Positions 47,830 through 58,527 are shown, counted from the first letter of the stretch. The stretch is 64,000 nt of DNA from Pictodentalium vernedei (GCA_031216915.1 CM062296.1:455142287-455206286); one strand, 5' to 3'. The notes: generated by a model from the sequence alone, not told the origin. Program-made: numbers and translations.

Positions 47830-48720
47830 AATAGACTAGGATAGGCAGAAGCAGGGGATTCCGAAGAAATCCGAACCGGCAAAACAATTGTCGGGTTGTT
47901 TGTGGTAATTCTGGGTAATTAGAAGATTGACTCTTAAACAGAGGAACGCACCTTATGCCACTACGTGCTAGTTTTATAATCCTCTAGGTGATATCACAAG
48001 TCTATGGTCCTATAGCACTAAGTGCTCCTATTAAAATAGAATTCTCAAGAAATCCGAACTAGTACAACTTGACGGGTTGTTTGTGGTAATTCTAACCGAG
48101 GATTCTGGGTAATTAGATTGACTCTTATACAAAGGAACGTACCTGTATTGGAGGAAAGAGGATTCTGGGAGAATCCGATCAATCCGTACTAAATAAAGTG
48201 ATTGTGGGTTGGTTTTGGTGACTGGGAGGAATTGTCGGGTCTATTTGGGTAATTAGATTTACTTCTATTCAATCGAACACACCTACCAAATATATCCTTT
48301 TGCTATTAGAGGGTTTTGGGTCACATAGCAACCACGTGTTACAATAGAAACCAAGATGGCGGCCTCCAATGTACAAAATGGATTGGAAACACTTACCACC
48401 CTAACAACACGCGCTGCGCATGCGCACAGAGACCAAGTATCACTATGGTAATTACGTCATAACACGGCTGCTCATGGGGATACCATGGCAACTAAAAATG
48501 GTGCCACTGGGTTACGTGACTATGACGTCATATGAGATCCACCATATGAGATCCATAAGGTGGGGATCGAAATGAAATATTAATAGAAACGCGCCTATTA
48601 TAGGAAAAATAGTCATTAACCCCCACGACAGCATATTATGGATCTCATCTGGCGGATCTCATGTAACGTCATATCACATGACCCAGTGGCGCCGTGTTGG
48701 GTTGTCAGGGTAAAACACCA
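47830..48720. mobile_element. Dispersed palindromic repeat family, copy at 48 kb
   Basis: The left part is two or three degenerate repeats around GACGGGTTGTTTGTGGTAATT. The middle carries AAGATGGCGGC (48,353), TGCGCATGCGCA (48,415), CCATGGCAAC (48,483) and TGACGTCA (48,523). The order then reverses near 48,590: the GAGATCC edge is mirrored as GGATCTCAT at 48,640, followed by a truncated second arm. Confidence 0.65.
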
Positions 48721-49554
48721 CAATTCATATACAAACCAAGGACAAGTTTGTTTTGCCGAGGTCGTGGTATTTATATGCGTATTACTCAGTAATGCCCCAA
48801 CCCCTTATGACAACGTTGGTAAAAATTGTAGCATTTTGAATAAGTTTTCAGAAAATCATAACCTTCAAAATTCCCTAATGTAGGGGGGAGGGGGGGGGGC
48901 AGGGTCTATGAGCAGCTCATGCACTACCCGAGAAAGGAGCTGCAGTCTGTCTCTCCACTTCGTCGGGGCTTGAGCCCATTGTGCACTTATAGACACAGGT
49001 TTATACCGTGATGTATACAGTAGTATGTTGCAAATTCTTTGGATTGCAATTGTGAACCATTGTCTAGTTTTAATGTTTTGGAGAACCGGGGCGGCTGAAA
49101 ATCTCAATAAGACTGTCTATAAAATTACACTAACGGTATACTAAAGAATAGCATACTCGTAATAACGGCTATACATGCACGTTGCCAGGGGAAGTGCGAC
49201 GGATGCGAACGCACCTCCCCAAATAATTGGAGTTTCATTTGAGGGACTATTTCCCATTCATTTGTGATTTGAAAATTTTGATAACATGGGGCGTTTTTAC
49301 AACATAAATGTTCTCCTTTATATGTAAATTCTGTGAACCATCTAGGTACTACTTTAATACGTTTTTATAGCATCGGCTATAAAATGTATCAAAGTGCCGA
49401 GTTGCGTGGCCCTGGTTTTACAGGCCCTAGGCGTTACACCGAGCTTATCGCTGTTTAATCTATACCAGAATCACATATCAACAGAATTACATATATAGGA
49501 TAATACCGATTTGGAAAATAAAATATGCCTATCAGTTTTATTGATTAGTTTGTA
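48721..49554. other. Non-genic spacer
   Basis: No gene recognised; a G-rich tract lies at 48,883-48,899. Confidence 0.4.
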
Positions 49555-49710
49555 TATACACTGAACGACACAAGAGTGTTAATCGATATAGCACGAGTGC
49601 CAGCGCGGAAGGATAGAACGAGAGGCGGCAGACCTGAAGTTGTATCCTTCCGCGATGGAACAAGCGCCATATCGATTAACCCATTCACACGCGCGTGTCG
49701 TTCTGTGTTT
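49555..49710. mobile_element. Foldback element
   Basis: Nested arms GTTAATCGATAT with ATATCGATTAAC and GCGGAAGGATA with TATCCTTCCGC, and outer GAACGACAC with GTGTCGTTC. Confidence 0.7.
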
Positions 49711-50101
49711 ATTACACGCCTTCACGTCTCCAAAAGCAATTATTAGAAGGACACTCAGCAATTCATTTGACAACTAACAACAAAAAGAAAACATTTTATT
49801 GCCAACCAAATTTACGAGGGGAACCCGTGTTACTATTTCGTCCCCTAATTTCCAATGTGTTCTATGTGCCTACTGGCACATAGAACACATTGGAACTCAG
49901 GGGACGATTTTTAGCTGTCGTTAGCGATTCAAACTGTAATTACGGTGCACGATTTGTAAAAAATTCCAGTGAAATTTCGCTTCTTTATAAAAAATAGTTC
50001 GTCAATGACTTTCGTTCCGCACATATGTGTGGAACAGATTTTTATTTTCCGCATGGTTTAGTGTTGCTGTAGATGGGGATTTCATAGAACAGGCGTGTAA
50101 T
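49711..50101. mobile_element. Short-ended element with internal hairpin
   Basis: The outer inverted repeat ATTACACGCC/GGCGTGTAAT encloses a strong internal hairpin near 49,838-49,910 (CCAATGTGTTCTATGTGCC and complement). It directly abuts the foldback to its left. No coding content. Confidence 0.55.
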
Positions 50102-50520
50102 AAATAATTTTTTACATACAATACTGCAAGCGTGCTTATATTTTAGATTCTAAATTTCAATAACATTTTACCAGATGCTACCACAGAGCTCCGTTTCATA
50201 CTTATTTTTCAAAATTTTCTCCGCCGGGGCTAACTGGTGATTGTCACATAGAGCACCTCCTCAACTGCTATAGTAGTCTAACACGGACGAATAGAATGTC
50301 TTGATGAAAGGGGACCTGACAAGTCTGCAGCCAGATCAATCCACAGTCCAGTAAGTAGTCGATTAATCGGATTGGTTCTGAGGATCTAGTTTCGCGACTA
50401 AGTGACAGCCGTGACACATTGTGCAGAAGATTTTATCATCTCGGTCCATACCTGACCACTACCTCTAGGTTCGCAGAGCTTGTTGGGTCTCCAAGCAAGA
50501 GAATCGCCACACTGAAGGAA

Positions 50521-50725
50521 TACGGCATAACTACGCCGTAAAACGGCTTACCGCATATATTAGCACAAGTACGGCGTAACAACGCCACCATATGACACAT
50601 ATTCACCCTAGTACGACGTAACTACACCGCAATACGGTGTAATCACGCCGCAATACCACGTATATACACCCCAGTACGGCATAATTACGCCCTAATACGG
50701 CGTATATTCGCCATGATACGGCGGA
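50521..50725. repeat. Tandem palindromic array of TACGGCGTAATTACGCC-type units
   Basis: About ten degenerate units of roughly 18-20 bp. Each contains an inverted pair of the CGGCGTA / TACGCCG type, so every unit is a small palindrome. The array is isolated and has no gene attached. Confidence 0.7.
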
Positions 50726-50795
50726 ATTCGTCTAACTACTGTTGGCGTTACTTTAAATTGCATTTCTGCATACATGTCTGAAATTCAGCCCAGTA

Positions 50796-51900
50796 CTATT
50801 TATGTAGTTTGGTATTTAAAAACAAAACACAACTTAAGAAAATAAAATTGCGGCGTATTTCACAAAAGTCAAGGTAACATATCATGTTTGTACCTAGAGT
50901 TATCAGCATTGGCGAAGAATTAACATCATACTTCCAGTTCCCTTTCTTATAATTTGAAACAGTAATAGCGTCCAGGGCCGGTCCTCCCCTCGGCCGCCTG
51001 GAGGCTCTACTGCCGTACCCCAATTGAGATGGATATATATTTTTGGGTATACTTGCATGCGGTGAAATGAAAGGCACCGACACGTGTAGTTGGTTAGTTC
51101 TTAGACCTATAGAGCTCTGTGATAAGATCTGTTTGTGAGAATGCTGGAAAATCCACCTTGAGGGTTTATGAAATGGCTCAGAACGTCGACCTTCTTGTAT
51201 TTGTTGTGGAGGAGATAGAAATCTAGCTTTGTTTACTGTATTCCAGCCAAGTCGCAAAGATACACGAATCTTCACGGATATGGATCGGTGTATGGGTGCC
51301 TATGTATTACCGAACCCCTCCCCAAAGTTCGAAATGCTTCAGTCCTGGGCAGAGGTGTCAAGGCTCTAACGTACCATAGCTTCTTATTGTGACGTGGGCG
51401 GAACGACTTGCCGCTAGAAAGGATGGGCCAAAAGTACGTTTCCCACGTCAACATCTTCGTCGAGGTTTGCACTGTCTGTAGACAGATCCTACAAACATTC
51501 TTATTATGGCTGGAGCAGAGGTGCCCAGGCCATGTATGTCGTGGTGACCAGAGTCCTCCCCATTTCCATCTCAGGGGAGATGCCTAACGCCTGTCTTAGC
51601 TACCATATGGATTACTATGAAGAGGTTGAGGTTGATCACAGAGTGAAGCCCTCAAAACCCACAAGACAGCCATCCGTCTCAAATCAGACAGGGTTCGGTG
51701 CTGGGAGATGCGTAATGTGGTCTTCTAAGCTTCCTCGGATGGGACCGGTTTATGGAACAAAGGCAGCCTCAGGACGTGATCCCTACCAGCCACCAGAATT
51801 CAGAGATAAAACACAAAAGGTACTTTTCCAGAGAAACAAAGAACACATTACAGACTCCCGTACCATTCCAAAGACCAGCTATCGACAGAACATTTATTGA
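50796..51900. other. Region with two unassigned open frames (possible host exons)
   Basis: On the plus strand a frame is open from 51,418 to 51,900; its part from 51,532 includes TGFGAGRCVMWSSKLPRMG and ends PKTSYRQNIY. On the minus strand, 50,796-51,275 is open for 159 codons (LGWNTVNKARFLSPPQQ). Their residue makeup looks more protein-like than nearby frames, but I recognise neither, and I cannot assign splice sites. They may be exons, retrocopy fragments or chance. Confidence 0.25.
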
Positions 51901-52409
51901 CGGTAGGCTGGACCAGGAAGTCTTGGTCTTGAATGACGTTGTTGATGTGTTCTGCCTCACGCCATCGACGCAGTCGAGCGAAGGCATGGATTGACACCTT
52001 GGCTACGCGCTCACAGTCCACTCTAACCAGGGTATCATATCGAAGACACATCTTCCTGGAGTAACCACAGGAGTCAGTAGCACCTTCCCCAGTGATGCGT
52101 TCCGAAATTAAGAAGAAGGAGTGAGGTTTGCGACGGCCATCGCTGTACGTTGAGCGCTCGTCCGGAACGCGTATTGATGGCCAACGCGGGGCGCGTCGTT
52201 CTCAGAGAGTCCCCCCCCCCCCCCACATTTCTCCACCTCTGGGAGAAAGTTGAAACATTAGTACTCACAACTCTTCAAAAGAAGTGGCCATTGCTATTTG
52301 TGTGGGGATGTGAGATACATACAGGTAAAATGGGTTAAGTAAGTGTGGCTAGCAAGATGATTAACTTCTTGGTGAGTAGTATGTCTCGGGCTTTTCACCT
52401 CTCATTGGC

Positions 52410-53060
52410 AGGATCTCCTTGCAGGATCTCATGTGGCGTCATAGTCACGTGACCTAGTGGCGCCATATTTGGTTGTCATGGTAACCCGCGTGAGCGGCCA
52501 TCTTGTGACGTCATCTCCATAATGATACGTGGTGTGAGTGCGCATGCGCAGCGCGTGTTGTTAAGGTGATACGTGTTTCTGTCGTCCATTTTGTATACTG
52601 GAGGCCGCCATCCTGGTTTCTATGGAAGCACGTGGTTGCTATGTTACCCAATTTTTCTGCAATGGGACGGGGTATGTTCGGAGGGTATGTTCGATTGAAC
52701 AGGGGTAATTTTCCGATTCGTAGAATTACCCAAATAAACCCGACAATCCCTCCAAATCACCAAAATCCACCCATCTTTTACCATTTCGAATTCTTTCAGA
52801 ACCCTATTTAGGACCGCCATTCTGTTGGCTTATAATAGTAGCACGTAGTGCTATAGTACCAGAGGGACCCCTGAGGGTGTGTTTGATTGAACTAGAGTAT
52901 ATCTAATTACCCAAATAGACCCGACCACCCTTACAGACCACCAAACCACCCAAACGGACATGTGAAGCCCCATTTTGGGCATATAAAAATAACACGTTAT
53001 GCTATAGTACCAAGGGGTACAGGGGGTATGTTCTATTGAATAGGAGTACAGGGCCTGATT
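52410..53060. mobile_element. Dispersed palindromic repeat family, copy at 52.5 kb
   Basis: Starts at GGATCTCATGTGGCGTCATA and carries GTCACGTGAC (52,444), TGACGTCA (52,506), TGCGCATGCGCA (52,539) and a YY1-like GCCGCCATCCTGG (52,604). It continues with three degenerate repeats of TATGTTCGATTGAA and AATTACCCAAATA. Orientation as at 17.95 kb. Confidence 0.65.
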
Positions 53061-53299
53061 TTCGCAGAATCCCATTTGTAATGCCTATTGCATATGTTTC
53101 TCTATCACTAACAGTCTATCCAGTCCAAACTATCTCTGGTTCTCTCGTCCAAGTCTTATAATTACCAGTGCTTGATTTCCCATAATGCAGTTATCTCCCT
53201 TGTGTATATCAAAAGTATTCCCAAACCCAATAAGCAATCGAGCAGTTACTGATAAACCACTGCTCGAATGACTCGAATCCCACCAAGCACATGAGCTTT

Positions 53300-53730
53300 A
53301 GAGTAATTGCTCGATCGAGTGACTCGGCATATTTCTCAAATCCCATCGAGCAAATGAGCCAACGAGCAATTGCTAGATCGAGTGACACCTCGAACGACTC
53401 GACGACTCATTTCAGAAAAAAGAGATTCCACAGCCACAGGCGTTTTCGAAAAGGGATTCCACAAATGGGATTCCAAAAAGGGATTCCAAAAGTGGGATTC
53501 CGTCTTATGTCAAGTGACTCGCAACTATTGCTCGAATGACTTGAATCCCATCGAACAAATGAGCTATCGAGCAATTGCTCGATCGAGTGACTCCTCGAAC
53601 GACTCGACGACTGATTTCAGAAGAAAAGGGGATTCCATAGCCACAGGCGTTTTCGAAAAAGGGATTCCACAAATGGGATTCCAAAAAAGGGATTCCACAA
53701 ATGGGATTCCGTTTCCATCTTGTCGCCAAA
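53300..53730. repeat. 205-bp unit, two tandem copies
   Basis: The block around TCGAACGACTCGACGACT with CCACAGGCGTTTTCGAAA recurs at 205-bp spacing (53,401 and 53,606). Each ends in short GGGATTCCACAAAT repeats. The GAGCAAATGAGCTATCGAG part also appears once near 40,095. Confidence 0.8.
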
Positions 53731-54177
53731 GCTCCAAAGCCACTACTGGTCTATGGTCTATCTGTCCTATCATTAGCTTCTACAACAGTCTTGTTCCAAT
53801 GCGGCCTTGTAACAGTACTATTGACTAAACTACCATCCATTAATATTCACTTGTATCACTACTTCATAATTATACCTTCGCGCAAGCCTTCAAAATGTTC
53901 CATCAGATTTCCCCTGTATACATATAAAGCATTCTGTAATTGAGATTCCTAGCCGAGTCCGTAAAATATGGTTTGCATGTTTTTATATCAACACTCGAGG
54001 GTATTAAAGAAACTTTTCTATATTAGTGTGTATAATACAACATAATGATATAGTTTGTTGTATAACTGAGAATTAGTGTTTATTATGATAGATTCCGGAC
54101 ACTAAGCTCCGCCACACATTCTCAATTTTTTAGTCTACCCAACATAGCCACGTCTGACACGAAAGTAGGTATAAGTG
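53731..54177. other. Non-genic spacer
   Basis: No gene recognised. The left limit of the Polinton cannot be fixed because its right end is outside the window. Confidence 0.35.
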
Positions 54178-54900
54178 GCCGATTCTAGACCACTTTGTAC
54201 ATGTACTGTACAAGTACACGTGCATGTACGTGTAACGCCATAGGGATTCAGTGTTAAATCGTGTACACGTGTACAAAATGTCGTTTTTTTATGGTGGTCC
54301 AGAATCGGCCATTGTTTTTTGAGGCCCACAGATCGCACTTTTAATGTTCAAATACCCGTTGGCGAACGCTCACATTCGACACGTCGCTGAAAAGTGAAAA
54401 AATGTATGAAATTTTAAGAAAATCTAATTCAAAAATTTTCTCTCTACGTTCCCATCATGGATTAGACCATCAATCCATCGTTGGTGAACGCAAGCAAAAA
54501 ACGCTCTGCGGGTTCTTGACCAGCATCAAAAACGGTTTGCCGATTCTGGACCACCTACGTTCGCCAACGGGTGCTCGAACGGTTAATGTGTGATCCGATC
54601 GGCGAAACCCATTTGCCGATTTTAGACCAGGAAAAATCGACCTCAAAACGTTTTATCGACGTTCACCAACGGCAAAAAGTGAGCATAAAGTGGCCTTACT
54701 CATCGAGGATTTTTTAAAATTTTGTTTTAAGACCGATTTGGGCCTCCGGTACATGGAAAAAGGGGGGTTTGCCGTTTCTGGACCACCACGTTCGCGATCG
54801 CGTTTGGGACGGTCTAGGGTGCAATTTGATCGGTGAAAACGATTTACCGATTCACCTCGCGAGTTTTGTGAGGTGAATTGTGATAGAATCGGTTTTGAGG
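54178..54900. repeat. Probable left terminal region of the Polinton, with repeated motifs
   Basis: GCCGATTCTAGACCAC or close variants occur at 54,178, 54,539, 54,615 and 54,770, and inverted at 54,294. CCCGTTGGCGAACG (54,355) is inverted at 54,558. Base composition changes sharply to AT-rich at about 54,900, where the gene block begins. Polintons have terminal inverted repeats of a few hundred bases or more, often with internal repeats, but I cannot confirm this without the other end. Confidence 0.4.
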
Positions 54901-54923
54901 CGAGGAAATAAAAAAGTGATTGA

Positions 54924-54945
54924 TATATATATAAGAGAGAGAGAA
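54924..54945 (+). promoter_or_regulatory. Possible TATA region upstream of the first Polinton gene
   Basis: A TATATATATAAG stretch followed by GA repeats lies about 70-90 bases upstream of the ATG at 55,012. Such AT-rich blocks separate most genes here, so the assignment is weak. Confidence 0.25.
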
Positions 54946-55011
54946 AAAAAATAAATAGTTATTTAAAAAAATAAATATCAAATCGAATAGATAATAAAAA
55001 ATACGTAAATC

Positions 55012-55386
55012 ATGAATGCTTCCCAGACTATTAGAGCAAGGTTTCTTTTAAAAATGCTGGTGAGAGCCTACGCATTCTGCGTGAATGAACAACTAGGTCG
55101 CCTCTTGTTAGAACGATGCGTCGGATGTCGGGATCATCTAGACTTCGATCACGAGAATCATTCGTGTCTGACGATGGAAAGGGAAGATATGGTCGTCAAG
55201 TATTTTGAACCGGCGTTCGAACGCATTTGATTCGACGAAGTGATCACGTTTTGGAGGTGATTACTCTTCTGTAAGGATTGAGACAAGCCCACAGTTTCGG
55301 AAGAACTGAAATTGGTGCGTAGAAGTCTGACTTTAGAAGACAAGGGATCCATCATGAAATTATTGCTGAATGAAGCATACGTCTAA
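55012..55386 (+). pseudogene. Conserved small Polinton/adintovirus protein, three in-frame stops
   Basis: Starts MNASQTIRARFLLKMLVRAY and carries a Cys/His cluster (CVGCRDHLDFDHENHSC). The frame stops at TGA 55,228, but the same frame continues with protein-like sequence (TVSEELKLVRRSLTLEDKG) to TAA at 55,384-55,386. Further TGA codons lie at 55,258 and 55,279. I recall similar proteins of about 120 residues, of unknown function, next to integrase and polymerase genes in cnidarian Polintons. First gene of the rightward block. Confidence 0.6.
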
Positions 55387-55479
55387 GTTTTCTCGTTGAT
55401 ATAAATAAGGGAGAATAGAAAATAAAATAAATACACACATAAAATTTTTTATCTAATATTAGCAAGAAAAAACATAAAA

Positions 55480-56127
55480 ATGAGAACCAGAAATAAATTG
55501 TATCCGACGTTAGATGACGACGAGGATGAGAAGCCGGATGGCGTTTTGCCAACGGCACCATCGCTAGAAGAGAAAGAAAGAGGAGAGAGGTATCGCATCG
55601 ATCAAATCAGTAGAATCCAATTGTATCTGACTCGAGAGAGAGAGATTCTCGTTGTTCTCTCAAGAAGAAGTATTCACGTTTCCTGAAATTCGTCAACGCG
55701 GTCGACACAACACTCATCACGATTTCCATGGGTTTACATGCGGCCAGCATTGGATTGTTGTCGACCACGGTCGGTGTTCCGATCCTGTTGACCGTAGAAG
55801 GATTGGCTCTCGCCGCTGGATTGTTTAACACGCTCGGAAACTTTTTGAGTAGGAAATTATATCTGAAAGCTAGGAAACATGAAAAGATTCGCATCTTGGC
55901 CGACTCCAAGATCGACACGATATCCAAAATGATCTCGATGGCATTGAAAGATGGTAGGAGAACACTTCACGATATTGAAAACGAAATACAATGCCATGAA
56001 AGAAGCCGTGAGAATCAAGACTCGTCTGATCATGAAGGAAGAGATGAAGGATTCTCTCGTGGAAAAGGGGAGGAAAGAGGCTAGGGAGGAATTGAGTAAG
56101 ATGATAGAACTCAAGAGCAGCGATTGA
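55480..56127 (+). pseudogene. Polinton coiled-coil protein with hydrophobic segment, two frameshifts
   Basis: The N-terminal frame (55,480-55,686) has an acidic start and a charged helix (EEKERGERYRIDQISR). The frame is lost in the GA repeat at 55,632-55,645. Coding character resumes in another frame with a glycine-rich hydrophobic stretch (SIGLLSTTVGVPILLTVEG, about 55,749-55,806) and a basic SRKLYLKARKHEKIRILA. A second shift near 55,985 returns to the first frame (KEEMKDSLVEKGRKEA) and the stop at 56,125-56,127. The layout (charged helix, membrane-like Gly-rich helix, basic helix) is familiar from cnidarian Polinton proteins of unknown function; membrane association is an inference. Confidence 0.6.
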
Positions 56128-56223
56128 AAAAAATATATATATAATAAGAACAGAATTTTTAAAAAAGAAATATTAAATTTATATATAAAATAAAAACGAA
56201 ATTAATTTAAATACTCTCAAAAA

Positions 56224-57440
56224 ATGTATTGCGTAAAGTGTAAGAGAGTTACCGAGATGAGTAATTCTCAAGAAGTACGAACTAAAAACAACAGACAGAT
56301 GCTTCGCGGAATTTGCGACGTGTGTGGTTCAATCAAGACTCGATTTGTCAAAAAAAAAAGAACACAAGCAAAGGTAAAGGCATCGTGAATAAAATGATCA
56401 ATAATCTACATTTTGAAATGCATCTGCCCGGTCACAGTTTCACGGGACCCGGAATGAAATTGAACAAGAGACTCAACGTCGATCTGACTCCTAAATCTTG
56501 GAGCAAACCCATGAATAGGGTGGATGCGGCCACGTATGATCACGATCTGTGCTACGCCGGACATCCCGACACCAAGACTCGCAATGGCATCTGCGATAAA
56601 AACATGTTGGCGAAATTGAGAGGTATATCGAATCCGACCAGGAGAGTGAAGATAGAATGTTCGCTGTTCGGTAATCTGATCAGTGTAAAACGTCTATTCG
56701 GATGGGGCATTCAAAAAAAAAAAAGTGCATTGGAAAAGAAGAAGAAACGATTATTGACGAGCGAATTGGCCGGGGAGTTACACAAACCCAACGTGCATAA
56801 ATTTCAAAAGAGAAGGGTGTTCGTGAAGGGTTTGGATGACATTTGGTCCGCCGACTTGATCGACATGAGATCGCTTTCGAGGTGGAACGAGGGCATCAAA
56901 TATCTATTGACAGTCATCGACGTGTTTTCCAAATACGGTTGGATCAGAGCTTTGAAGAATAAATCAGGACCTTGCATCGCCGAGGCTCTGAAGACCTTGT
57001 TCGACTCGTTTTCTCGAAAACTGAATAAATTGTGGGTGGACAAGGGAAAGGAATTCTACAACAAGCACGTTCGTTGATTAGTCGACATCTACTCGATCAA
57101 AAACGAAGAGAAAGCCAGCGTGGTGGAACGTTGGAATCGAACGATGAAGGAAAAGATGCACAGATACCTCACGGCGAATTCGACCAAGAAATACATATAC
57201 GCTCTGAACGGTCTGGTCAAAGATTACAACAACACGTGACACAGATCGATCAAAATGACTCCCATGGAAGCTAGCGATCCTCGAAACGAAAAACGGATCT
57301 ACGCGAATCTATATCCCGAGAGATCTAAGATCAGGAAGAAGTCTAGAATGCCGAAATTTGCGGTCGGCGATCGAGTGAGAATCTACGCTTATAAGAAGCA
57401 CTTAGAAAAGGGTTATACTCCTCGGTGGACCTCGGAAATC
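56224..57440 (+). pseudogene. Zinc-ribbon / phospholipase A2 / retroviral-type integrase gene, broken
   Basis: Begins with a small zinc ribbon (MYCVKCKRVTEM, later ICDVCG), similar to the DUF5679-type viral proteins. A one-base frame change in the A-run at 56,350-56,358 separates it from a parvovirus-type phospholipase A2 domain with the calcium loop FTGPG and catalytic His-Asp in ATYDHDLCYA. In the same open frame an rve integrase core follows: first Asp in IWSADLIDM, second in WVDKGKEFYN, Glu in ASVVERWN. Two in-frame TGA stops (57,075 and 57,237) cut the core. About 28 residues separate the second Asp from the Glu, against about 34-35 usually, so a short deletion is possible. The C-terminal SH3/chromo-like part (FAVGDRVRIYAYKK) ends abruptly at about 57,430, in the facing fibre gene. 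The integrase would have joined element DNA to the host; the PLA2 role in Polintons is unproven, but in parvoviruses it helps virions leave endosomes. Confidence 0.8.
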
Positions 57441-57943
57441 TTTGGTCGCTACGTCCTTGGGATTCGTGTGAGTGGCCACATTTGTTATCTGGTTAGAATT
57501 GGCGTTCAATTCCGACTGCATCGTTTTCTGAACGTATCTACTTCTCAGATTTTCACTGAATTGTGCATGAGAGTCGTCTGCGTATTTCTTGGTCGCGGCA
57601 TCGGTGGAATCTATGGGATTTGTGACGTTCACCAAACATTTGGATTTCAGATCGAGATCGTCAGTCATGGCTTTATCCACGTAATTATCCAGATGATTCG
57701 TTCAAAATCCGCGTTCCCCCTGTTGACGTATTTTTTAGTCGCAGCATCTGCGAGATCTATTGGCTTGGGAAGATTGTAGAGCTTCTTATCGTTCATGTTC
57801 AAAGGTTCCTCTCGAGGTTCGTATCTCTGAACGTAATGTTCGTCCAAGTTGGCAACATCGTAACCATCGCCGACTTCGAGCGTCTTCCTCTTCTTTTTGG
57901 GTCGACTTTCGTCATCACTTCTACCAAATTTATCGACTGGCAT
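57432..57943 (-). pseudogene. Phage-fibre-like protein with ATKKYV repeats, frameshifted and 3' truncated
   Basis: The start is chosen at MPVDKFGRSDDES (57,943), followed by a basic stretch (PKKKRKT). At least three repeats of the type D-x-A-A-T-K-K-Y-V/A follow (AATKKYVN, AATKKYAD, and the last broken at DVATKDF), separated by about 40 residues. This motif is typical of tail-fibre and fibre-shaft proteins of phages and is found, as I recall, in some Polinton/adintovirus proteins, so a host-attachment fibre is likely. A one-base frame change lies near 57,690-57,705. The 3' end is lost at the junction with the integrase gene (about 57,432), so the length of the full protein is unknown. Confidence 0.6.
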
Positions 57944-58092
57944 GTTGTTTTGAGATTTTTGTTTTAAAATATATTTCAAATGCAGTTTATTAAAAATGAA
58001 TTATTTCACTTATTTTTATTTTTCGTTTTTATTCGATTAAATTTTTTTAAATAATTTTTTTATCTTTATATATACTATAAAAAAATCTCTCT

Positions 58093-58527
58093 CTAATGTA
58101 AATCATTGAGAATGTCTTGAAACCGATCTCCTTCAGACCATCTCTTGAGAATGTAGAGACACAGGTGACCGCAAAACACTTGATCTGGTGATTGCACTCA
58201 TTCCGTGTTGTAACAAACCATCGATTTGTTGAAATAGTTCTTTATTTCTTTTGGCGGCGAGATTCCGTAGTTGTCGAAATAATAATTCTTCTTCTTCCCG
58301 TTCTTGAACCACGCCACCCAGTGAGTGCCTTCACCCGATAAATCGTCTAGATTTAAAATTCCGCATTCCTATTGTCGAGGTCTTCATTTTGGCAAGGCAT
58401 CTCTGGAAAACACGCCTAGAAAATCTTTGATTTTCAAATCCTTCGCCACATTCGACAGATCGATGTTGGATAGGGGTTCGTTAGGTAAGATGACACCTTC
58501 TACAGATATCTCTATTTTCTTATTCAT
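58093..58527 (-). pseudogene. Adenovirus-type cysteine protease of a Polinton, three in-frame stops
   Basis: Reading leftward from the ATG at 58,527 the frame runs 144 codons to TAG at 58,095-58,093. It keeps the family landmarks in order: the LSNIDLSNVAKDLKI start, the catalytic His in GEGTHWVAWF, the acidic partner in YYFDNYGISPP, and the catalytic Cys in VFCGHLCLYILKRW. This matches the short adenain-like maturation protease of Polintons, which would process capsid precursors. There are in-frame stops at 58,384-58,386 (TGA), 58,369-58,371 (TAG) and 58,198-58,200 (TGA), but no frameshift. It lies between the polymerase and fibre genes on the same strand. Confidence 0.8.

Noticed and set aside
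54135-54338. TCTCTCTVHVQ frame
   Set aside because: It comes from palindromic GTACATGTAC/ACACGTGTAC repeats near the Polinton edge.
55012-58527. TGA reassigned as a sense codon in the Polinton
   Set aside because: Frameshifts, TAG and TAA breaks and a truncated gene junction are also present, so decay explains the stops more simply.
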